Below are positions 1 to 5,004 of a stretch of 5,004 nucleotides of DNA, piece after piece. The notes beneath the pieces are model-generated. The model saw only the letters and a program-made list of their open reading frames with translations, was not told the DNA's origin and searched no databases. Each line of letters starts with the position of its first letter. Within the stretch, counting starts at the first letter, position 1. The DNA is from an uncultured bacterium (GTDB lineage: Bacteria > Verrucomicrobiota > Lentisphaeria > Oligosphaerales > Oligosphaeraceae). The DNA is taken from contig URJM01000103.1 in assembly GCA_900548225.1 (NCBI GenBank), positions 1-5,004 on the forward strand, in the 5' to 3' direction. The translations under genes and the position numbers were made by a program.

Positions 1-24
1 CGAAATACACGAAAGGATAATTCA

Positions 25-134
25 GAACCACGAATGGACACGAATGGACACGAAAAGAAAAAACAGAACCACGAATGGACACGAATGGACACGAAAGGGG
101 GGGTGAACCACGAATGGACACGAATGGACACGAA
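25..134. repeat. Three-copy interspersed array of a 30-bp CACGAATGG-type repeat
   Basis: Three identical 30-bp copies lie at 25-54, 66-95 and 105-134. Each begins GAACCA, continues with two tandem CGAATGGACA decamers and ends CGAA. The gaps are 11 nt (55-65, A-rich) and 9 nt (96-104, mostly a run of seven G). Positions 1-14 (CGAAATACACGAAA) look like a degenerate or sister copy, so the array probably continues to the left of the window. The spacers are far too short and simple for a CRISPR array, and no cas gene is present. Repeats of this kind are known to me as intergenic low-complexity elements in several environmental bacterial lineages. They are often miscalled as small ORFs rich in NGHEWTR-like or RVHSCPF-like peptides. 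Their function is unknown. Confidence 0.9.
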
Positions 135-214
135 TCCAGGCAGCCGATGAAGCCTTCAAAAAGTTGCCGCCATCAGTGTTCTCTCCAAAAGCAAAAAGGA
201 ATCCGCACAAATGA
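107..214 (+). pseudogene. Possible 3' remnant of a lost upstream gene (basic coding-like tail)
   Basis: The frame that ends at the TGA at 212-214 is open back to a stop at 104-106. Its first ten codons are only the third repeat copy read through (TTNGHEWTRI). From 137 on it changes character and reads QAADEAFKKLPPSVFSPKAKR followed by NPHK and stop. That is a lysine- and proline-rich sequence that looks like a real protein C-terminus rather than random translation. Its TGA overlaps the ATG of the next gene as ATGA, the usual arrangement of translationally coupled genes. I infer that the repeat array has replaced or broken the body of an upstream gene whose last ~25 codons survive. There is no start codon or ribosome site of its own. 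At only 25 codons, chance cannot be excluded. Confidence 0.3.
196..200 (+). promoter_or_regulatory. Ribosome binding site of the 153-residue acidic protein
   Basis: AAGGA, within a longer A-rich stretch (AAAAAGGA), ends 10 nt before the ATG at 211. The spacing is a little long but acceptable and supports this start. No convincing -35/-10 promoter is visible between the repeat array and this site, so transcription may originate from upstream, inside or beyond the repeats. Confidence 0.5.
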
Positions 215-672
215 GCAAAACTATTGACCTAGAAAAAGCAATCGCCAAGATTTTTGATTGCGATTATGACGCCGACGATTACAATCCCGAAGGTGAAATG
301 TACGATTATGCGCAACAGGTCTTGGAACAGTTTCCCTGGGAGGAAATTTTCCAATGTGCTGTCGCATATTTCAAGGGGCATAGTTCCAACCTGGACCAGG
401 TTCTCAACTTCATAGACTTGTATGTCGTCAATGGTTTTATCGACAGACCAATAGCCAAGCCATACGAGTTTGCGGCATTGATTGCCAGCAAGGTCGATTT
501 TGAGGCCGATTGGGACAAGGGGGCTGATAGGATTGATGACTTTCTGGTCTACATGCTGGATGGAAAAGGTGCAATCAGCCTGTATGCCGACCCCTACTAT
601 CGTCTTGAAGATGACCCAAAGTTCCTCGACGCCTTGGCAGAAGTCAGGAAAGCCGAGCATGGCAACCAATAA
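211..672 (+). CDS. Uncharacterised acidic cytosolic protein, possible orphan immunity protein
   Basis: I do not recognise a named family. The 153-residue product has no signal peptide, membrane segment or cysteine cluster. It is very acidic: by my count 32 Asp/Glu against 14 Lys/Arg, with an acid-rich patch at residues 16-31. It is rich in aromatic residues and predicted mostly helical. A PYEFAALI segment (84-91), then a KVDFEADWD stretch (94-102), would be the core to search with. The ATG start is supported by AAGGA 10 nt upstream and by the ATGA overlap with a basic coding-like tail. Small acidic proteins encoded immediately behind a basic C-terminus are typical of immunity proteins that neutralise a toxin domain. 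This is inference from context and charge, not homology. The gene ends at TAA, and a hairpin follows 9 nt later. Its base composition is lower in G+C than the helicase downstream (about 43% in 241-300 against about 70% in 3661-3720), which is compatible with separate acquisition. Confidence 0.85.
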   Translation: MSKTIDLEKAIAKIFDCDYDADDYNPEGEMYDYAQQVLEQFPWEEIFQCAVAYFKGHSSNLDQVLNFIDLYVVNGFIDRPIAKPYEFAALIASKVDFEADWDKGADRIDDFLVYMLDGKGAISLYADPYYRLEDDPKFLDALAEVRKAEHGNQ

Positions 673-681
673 CAAACACTG

Positions 682-717
682 ATGTCCAGTCAGTCTCCTT
701 TGGAATTGACTGGACAT
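682..717 (+). terminator. Hairpin after the acidic-protein gene, possible weak terminator
   Basis: An 11-bp perfect stem (682-692 pairs with 707-717; core TGTCCAGTCA / TGACTGGACA) encloses a 14-nt loop and begins 9 nt after the TAA stop. It is well placed to end the transcript or protect its 3' end. However, no run of T follows on the + strand, so it is not a classical intrinsic terminator. On the - strand the stem is followed by a moderately T-rich stretch, but no - strand gene is seen to use it. The rest of the 673-856 gap holds a G-rich tract and no recognisable gene or clear promoter. Confidence 0.4.
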
Positions 718-773
718 ATCCAAGTGGCAAAGGAAACTTGAAAAAGTAAACGCACCTTCTCCGGCTTTCTGCA

Positions 774-797
774 GGTGGAGGGTGGGGGCAGGAGGGG
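774..797 (+). other. G-rich tract with G-quadruplex potential upstream of the helicase gene
   Basis: The 24 bases contain G runs at 774-775, 777-778, 780-782, 784-788, 791-792 and 794-797, separated by one or two bases. This could fold as a two-tier, or bulged three-tier, G-quadruplex on the coding (mRNA) strand about 60 nt before the helicase ATG. It includes a strong Shine-Dalgarno-like AGGAGGGG (790-797), but no start codon lies at usable distance in any long frame, so I do not treat it as a ribosome site. Any regulatory role is speculative. Confidence 0.3.
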
Positions 798-837
798 TTA
801 TAGTACGCGGTTGCCTTGAACCGTCCGAGTTTTATCC

Positions 838-844
838 AGGGGAA
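838..844 (+). promoter_or_regulatory. Ribosome binding site of the SNF2 helicase
   Basis: AGGGGAA lies 12 nt before the ATG at 857, a purine-rich but imperfect Shine-Dalgarno match at slightly long spacing. The reading frame stays open upstream to a stop at 707-709. The only other plausible start there is a GTG at 782, which would add 25 residues of glycine-rich, unconserved-looking sequence. The ATG at 857 gives a natural lysine- and serine-rich start followed directly by a helical domain, so it is preferred. Confidence 0.45.
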
Positions 845-856
845 GTTTATTTTTCC

Positions 857-3800
857 ATGCCGTCGAAGAAAACGAATTCCAAGAGTGCCTTGCTTACGCG
901 GATATTGTCTGAAGTCCTGGGGGCGATAGCTCGTCCAGCGACGATAAGCGACATTACGAATGTCATCCTTTTGCTGGGGCATGGGGACTTTGAATCCTTC
1001 AGCCGTCTTTCCGTAGGCGAGGTCGAGTCCCTTTTGCAGCCATTGCTCCAGTCGGGGGAGGTGCGTGAAGTAGGCGGTGCGCAGCTTCAGAGCCGCGCCT
1101 GGAGTTCGGACGAATTGCGGGGACTCTTTGCCCGTCCGGAGTACCAGCCCCTGCCCGAGGCGATCTCCCGCGCCCTCCCCATGGTGGGCACCCACGGGGA
1201 GACCGACATCGAGAACCTCCGGCGGGACATCAGGAATGCGTTCTTCAGTGAGAACGCGGGTTTCCTGAATGCGGTCCTGCTGGTCATGCGCGACTCATTC
1301 CCCAACGAGTATGCGAGCGGGGAGAGCTTTGACTTTCTCTTTGACGAGCCGGAGGAGTGGCTTCTCTCGCTTCCGGAATCCTTTCTGGCCGTCTGTGCCT
1401 GGAAGCTACTGCCGTCGGCGATGCTTTCCCTGCGCCCGGTCCACAACCTCGCGGAGCGTTTTTACGCCCTGTCCGAGAATGCCCAGCCCATGGCCATCAG
1501 CTCGATGCTGGACTATGCGATTCTCTGCGGCGACTGGGCGGTAATCCCGGGGCTGATGCGGCGGCTGCCACAGGGACGAACCCCCAGGATGCTGCGGCTG
1601 GCATGGATACGGTTCCTGCAAGGACGGGACGAGGAGGCTATCGGAATCTTCCGGGACGCCCTGGAGCTGCTGCGGCGCCACGAACGGACCCACGACGGAT
1701 ATTTCAGGACAATCGGCGGCGTCTTCGCAATCCTGGCGTTGCTGCGGGAGGGCACTCCCGCGTCGCTGCAGCTTGCGAATATCTACAACGCATCCGCACT
1801 GCGCAACGACACACCGCACACGCTCGTCTACCAGCTCCTGGAACCTGTGGTACGGATGAAGACGAATCCCGAGCTGCCGCCAGTGAATCCTATATGGCGC
1901 CCCGATGGACGCCTCAACAACCTTCTCGCGTGTTTTGCGCAGTATTGGCTGACTGGCACGCTGGACGGAGGACAGCGGCTCCTGCTTGACAATGCGTTGC
2001 AGGCGGCTCGCCAGGGCGGCTACAATTGGCTGGCGGAGGAGGGTGACGAATTGCAGCTGCGCCTCCAGAGCCAGGGGCTGAAATTCAACCGCTGGCACGA
2101 TCTCTCGGGCAAGCTCCCGTTCTTCCTTGACTGCATCCTGACCAAGAACAGCTGGATTGACAGGTATTCGAAGCTGGAGAAGACCCTTGAGGAGCTCCCC
2201 CAGAAGAATCCGGCACGCATCGTGTGGAACATCAACGCGGAACAGAACTCACGCGGAATCCTCACTGCAAAACCCATCGAGCAGCATGCCAGCAAGAATG
2301 GAAAGTGGACAAAGGGGCGCAGGTATGCCGGCTACAGGGAAAGGGACTTCGGAGCCGTCACCCTCGACCCGGAAAACCCGCTCTTCGAACTTTCGCAGAC
2401 GCAGCTCACCCCGCAGGACAAGTTCGCCTGCGATGTCCTCCGCGAGGCGGAGGCGGTGCTCAAGGTGCATCCCGACGCCGCGCCAGTCGTCTGGAGCAAG
2501 GTCATCCAGGCGCTCGTGGGTCATCCGAGGCTCTTCCTTGAAGGAGGGGACGGGCAAATCCTCATCTGCCGTGAAAGCGACCCCGCAATCTTCATCACTA
2601 GGCTGGAGGACGCACTCCAGTACCGCATCTATCCGGAGTCCTCAGAGGGCGAGGAGTGCGTTGTGCGCCTGGAACGGGGCGACCAGGTGATTGTGTACCG
2701 TTTTCCCCCCGCCATGCGCCAGCTGCGACGCCTCCTTTCAGGCGACTTCCGCATTCCTGATGTGGAATCCCCCGAGAACAAGAAGATTCTCGAGAACCTG
2801 ATCCGCAACTTCAGGATTGTCTCCGACACCCCATTGCCCGGCGTGGACCTGCCTGCACATCCCACGGATCCAGTCCCGTTCCTGCAACTGATTCCCCGGG
2901 AACGGGGACTGCGCGCCGAACTGATGGTGCGCCCCTTCGGACAGGAAGGACGATACTACCAGCCCGGGGAAGGACCCTGCGAACTCATCTGCCAGGAACG
3001 GGGCAACCCAAGACGAATGGTGCGCAACATGGACGAGGAGCTCCAGATGGCCGCAGACTTGGTGGAGGCGTGCCCGAGGCTCGGAGCCACACACCAGGAA
3101 AAAACCTGGCAGTGGAGCTTCGAAGGGCTCGCATGCTACGAACTCACCCTGCAATTGCGGGGACTGATGGACAAGTGCCGCGTCCAGTGGCCCTCCGACC
3201 AGAAGTTCGTCTGCCACAGGACACTCTCAATGAGCAATGTCTCGTTGCATACGCAAAGCTATCTCTCGTGGTTCTCCGTGGACGGGGAGGTCAAGCTCGA
3301 CGACTCCGAGGGCACCGCCAGCCTGGCAGACCTCATCCAGGCAGTGGTTGACAAAAAACACTTCGTCTCGCTCTCGGACGGACAGGTCGTCGCCCTCTCC
3401 GAGTCGCTTCGCAAGCGCCTGGAGGATCTCAGCTATCTTGGCGAGCTGGCCAAGGGCCGCGGCAGCGGCCAGGCGGGGCGCTTCTCGCTGCGCGTCTGCC
3501 AGTTCCTCCTGCCTTTCCTTGGCGAGAGCATCTCCGACTTCCCAGGGGCGGAACTTCCCCCCGAGTCCAACCAGTGGATTCAGAAATACAACGACGCCAT
3601 GCAGGAGACTCCCCCCGTCCCCTCGGAGCTCAAGGCGACACTGCGCCCCTATCAGGAGGAGGGATACCTCTGGCTGTCGCGGCTTGACAAGGCCGGCGCC
3701 GGAGCATGCCTCGCCGACGACATGGGACTTGGAAAGACCGTACAGGCAATCGCCCTGATTCTGGCCCGCGCCGACGAGGGGCCGACCCTGATTGTTGCGC

Positions 3801-5004
3801 CTACGTCGGTCTGCGCCAACTGGAAGGCGGAATTCCAGAAGTTCGCCCCGACGCTGAACTGCGAGGTCTTCGGCCCCGGCGACCGCGCCCAGGTGTTGAA
3901 CAAGCTTGGGCCCCGCCACGTCCTCATCGCGAGCTACGGGCTTCTGCAGAGCGAACAGCAGGCCTTCAAGAAGATAAAGTGGCGCATCGCCGTGCTTGAC
4001 GAGGCGCAGGCAATCAAGAACGCCCATGCGAAGCGCTCGCAGGCCGCCCTGGAAATCCACGCCGCCTTCCGCGTTGTCACCACAGGCACTCCGATTGAGA
4101 ACAACCTGAGCGAGCTCTGGAGCATCTTCAATTTCATCATTCCAGGCCTCCTGGGTTCTCGCGAGGGCTTCCAGCGCCGTTTTGCGGCCGCCATCGAACA
4201 CGACAACAGCCAGGACGCCCTAAAGAGCCTCCGCGGAATCGTCAGCCCGTTCATGCTGCGCCGCCGCAAGGACCAGGTCCTCAACGACCTGCCGCCAAAG
4301 GAGGAGATCTACTATCCCGTCGAAATCTCCCCCGACGAACGCGCATTCTACGACAACCTGCGCAAGAAGATTCTGGCGGATCTGGAGTCCCACGACGAGT
4401 CGGAGGGACAGCGCCACATCCGTGTGCTTGCGGGCATCATGAAGCTGCGCCTGGCAGTCGACCACCCGCGCCTCGTGGCCGGAGGCGAAGCACTCCACGG
4501 GTCAAAGCTGGATGCATTCCTGGAATTGCTGCGCCGAATCCTCCAAAGCAACCACAAGGTGCTTGTATTCAGCCAGTTCGTCAAATTCCTGGATATTGTC
4601 CGCGAAACTCTGGACTCGGAGGGCATTTCCTACGAGTATCTTGACGGCGCCAGGACTCCGAAGGAGCGCGCGGCCTCCGTGGAGAATTTCCAGAACGGGG
4701 ACGTGCCCGTCTTCCTGATAAGCCTGAAGGCGGGCGGCCTTGGTCTCAATCTCACTCAGGCCGACTACGTTATCCATCTTGACTCATGGTGGAATCCAGC
4801 CGTGGAGGACCAGGCCTCCGACCGCGCACACAGGCTCGGGCAGCGCAAGAAGGTCACCATCTACCACCTGCAGGCAATCAATACGATCGAGGACAAGGTC
4901 AAGGCGCTGCACCAGCGAAAGCGGGGGCTCGCAGACAACATCCTCGATCGTATTGATTGCCTGCAGGTGGTAGATGGTGACCTTCTTGCGCTGCAGGAAA
5001 TCAA
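857..5004 (+). CDS. SNF2-family DNA-dependent ATPase/helicase-like protein, 3' end outside the window
   Basis: At least 1382 residues are open with no stop. Proteins of this class use ATP to translocate on double-stranded DNA and remodel protein-DNA complexes; the bacterial substrate is usually unknown. Motor motifs seen: LRPYQ (929-933), Walker A ADDMGLGKT (953-961, Lys960), motif Ia APTS (981-984) with NW (988-989), motif II DEAQ (1048-1051), motif III TTGTPIEN (1075-1082), motif IV KVLVFSQF (1234-1241), motif V SLKAGGLGLNLT (1289-1300), and motif VI DQASDRAHRLGQ (1318-1329) with Arg1323 and Arg1326. All catalytic residues are intact. The accessory part shows a probable winged helix (about 10-75), a TPR-like helical segment (about 245-275), RPFG plus YYQPGEG (692-706), and a WF-containing region (about 800-870) just before the motor. 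This layout resembles long (~1400-residue) bacterial SNF2 proteins. No SWIM zinc motif is seen. The visible tail from residue 1362 is largely encoded by one arm of a 54-bp inverted repeat, so it may be altered or artefactual. Some phage-defence systems (for example DISARM) carry SNF2 proteins, but no partner gene is visible here. Confidence 0.95.
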   Translation, partial: MPSKKTNSKSALLTRILSEVLGAIARPATISDITNVILLLGHGDFESFSRLSVGEVESLLQPLLQSGEVREVGGAQLQSRAWSSDELRGLFARPEYQPLPEAISRALPMVGTHGETDIENLRRDIRNAFFSENAGFLNAVLLVMRDSFPNEYASGESFDFLFDEPEEWLLSLPESFLAVCAWKLLPSAMLSLRPVHNLAERFYALSENAQPMAISSMLDYAILCGDWAVIPGLMRRLPQGRTPRMLRLAWIRFLQGRDEEAIGIFRDALELLRRHERTHDGYFRTIGGVFAILALLREGTPASLQLANIYNASALRNDTPHTLVYQLLEPVVRMKTNPELPPVNPIWRPDGRLNNLLACFAQYWLTGTLDGGQRLLLDNALQAARQGGYNWLAEEGDELQLRLQSQGLKFNRWHDLSGKLPFFLDCILTKNSWIDRYSKLEKTLEELPQKNPARIVWNINAEQNSRGILTAKPIEQHASKNGKWTKGRRYAGYRERDFGAVTLDPENPLFELSQTQLTPQDKFACDVLREAEAVLKVHPDAAPVVWSKVIQALVGHPRLFLEGGDGQILICRESDPAIFITRLEDALQYRIYPESSEGEECVVRLERGDQVIVYRFPPAMRQLRRLLSGDFRIPDVESPENKKILENLIRNFRIVSDTPLPGVDLPAHPTDPVPFLQLIPRERGLRAELMVRPFGQEGRYYQPGEGPCELICQERGNPRRMVRNMDEELQMAADLVEACPRLGATHQEKTWQWSFEGLACYELTLQLRGLMDKCRVQWPSDQKFVCHRTLSMSNVSLHTQSYLSWFSVDGEVKLDDSEGTASLADLIQAVVDKKHFVSLSDGQVVALSESLRKRLEDLSYLGELAKGRGSGQAGRFSLRVCQFLLPFLGESISDFPGAELPPESNQWIQKYNDAMQETPPVPSELKATLRPYQEEGYLWLSRLDKAGAGACLADDMGLGKTVQAIALILARADEGPTLIVAPTSVCANWKAEFQKFAPTLNCEVFGPGDRAQVLNKLGPRHVLIASYGLLQSEQQAFKKIKWRIAVLDEAQAIKNAHAKRSQAALEIHAAFRVVTTGTPIENNLSELWSIFNFIIPGLLGSREGFQRRFAAAIEHDNSQDALKSLRGIVSPFMLRRRKDQVLNDLPPKEEIYYPVEISPDERAFYDNLRKKILADLESHDESEGQRHIRVLAGIMKLRLAVDHPRLVAGGEALHGSKLDAFLELLRRILQSNHKVLVFSQFVKFLDIVRETLDSEGISYEYLDGARTPKERAASVENFQNGDVPVFLISLKAGGLGLNLTQADYVIHLDSWWNPAVEDQASDRAHRLGQRKKVTIYHLQAINTIEDKVKALHQRKRGLADNILDRIDCLQVVDGDLLALQEI
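4840..4994. repeat. Perfect 54-bp inverted repeat with a 47-nt spacer, inside the helicase gene
   Basis: The left arm (4840-4893) and right arm (4941-4994) are exact reverse complements over 54 bases, separated by 4894-4940. Pairing stops at both ends (A4940 opposite C4894; A4995 opposite G4839). Each arm carries an 8-bp palindrome CCTGCAGG and a CGATCG palindrome. The left arm encodes the conserved sequence after motif VI (QRKKVTIYHLQ onward), so it is the ancestral copy. The right arm is read in frame as an antisense-derived tail (residues ~1362-1380). The structure is either a template-switch mutation, a strong mRNA hairpin, or a chimeric-read/assembly artefact. It is not a terminator: no stop codon precedes it and no T run follows in the window. 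Confidence 0.97.

Noticed and set aside
25..134. CRISPR array
   Set aside because: Only three units, with 9 and 11 nt spacers that are homopolymer-like, internal decamer repetition within each unit, and no cas genes.
22..210. Minus-strand 62-residue ORF through the repeats
   Set aside because: It is the repeat unit translated (recurring RVHSCPFVV peptide) with no ribosome site; this is a typical miscall over this repeat type.
706..804. Sigma70-type promoter before the helicase (TTGACT at 706-711, TATAGT at 799-804)
   Set aside because: The two boxes are far too widely separated to pair. No -35 lies 16-18 nt before TATAGT and no -10 lies at the right distance after TTGACT.
644..1195. Minus-strand 183-residue ORF spanning the intergenic gap
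   Set aside because: It overlaps both real genes, has no recognisable domain, and is explained by absence of chance stops opposite the helicase start.
1357..2098. Overlapping + and - ORFs of 210-230 residues
   Set aside because: Both are Arg/Pro/Ala- or Gln-rich shadow translations within the helical accessory region of the helicase, whose frame is continuous there.
3227..4201. Minus-strand 324-residue ORF
   Set aside because: It lies wholly inside the SNF2 gene opposite the Walker A and DEAQ motifs. It is a shadow frame caused by high GC and the codon bias of the sense gene.
4840..4994. Intrinsic terminator or insertion-sequence end
   Set aside because: The arms lie within an open reading frame, the left arm is conserved helicase coding sequence, and no T run, target duplication or transposase is present.

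Overview
The window holds one intact small gene, one very large gene that runs off the right edge, and a repeat-rich left end. Both genes read on the + strand. Nothing in the window is diagnostic of a taxon. The CACGAATGGACACGAATGG-type repeat at the left end is a kind of low-complexity intergenic repeat I associate with environmental genomes of the Planctomycetes-Verrucomicrobia-Lentisphaerae group and some deltaproteobacteria. The large helicase is also of a type common there. I offer a PVC-group bacterium as a weak inference only.

Layout. Positions 1-134 are non-coding repeat: three copies of a 30-bp unit separated by 9-11 nt purine-rich spacers. Positions 137-214 read as a short, basic, coding-like tail that ends in TGA overlapping the ATG of the next gene (ATGA). 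It may be the 3' remnant of a lost upstream gene. Positions 211-672 encode a 153-residue, strongly acidic, cytosolic protein that I cannot assign. Its acidity, its size and the ATGA overlap with a basic tail suggest an orphan immunity protein of a toxin/immunity pair, but this is inference. Positions 673-856 are intergenic, with an 11-bp hairpin just after the stop and a G-rich tract further on. Positions 857-5004 encode at least 1382 residues of a SNF2-family (Swi2/Snf2, superfamily 2) DNA-dependent ATPase. The N-terminal ~920 residues are helical and accessory, the rest is a motor with all classical motifs, and no stop codon is reached.

Most unusual signal. The last part of the helicase gene contains a perfect 54-bp inverted repeat (4840-4893 and 4941-4994, 47-nt spacer). 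The left arm codes for sequence right after the conserved motif VI. The right arm is its exact reverse complement, is read through in frame, and supplies most of the visible C-terminal tail. This looks like a template-switch (quasipalindrome-type) event or a sequencing/assembly chimera near a contig end.

The two genes are not obviously one operon: a 184-bp gap, a hairpin and a marked change in base composition separate them. No RNA gene, CRISPR array, insertion sequence or transposase was found.
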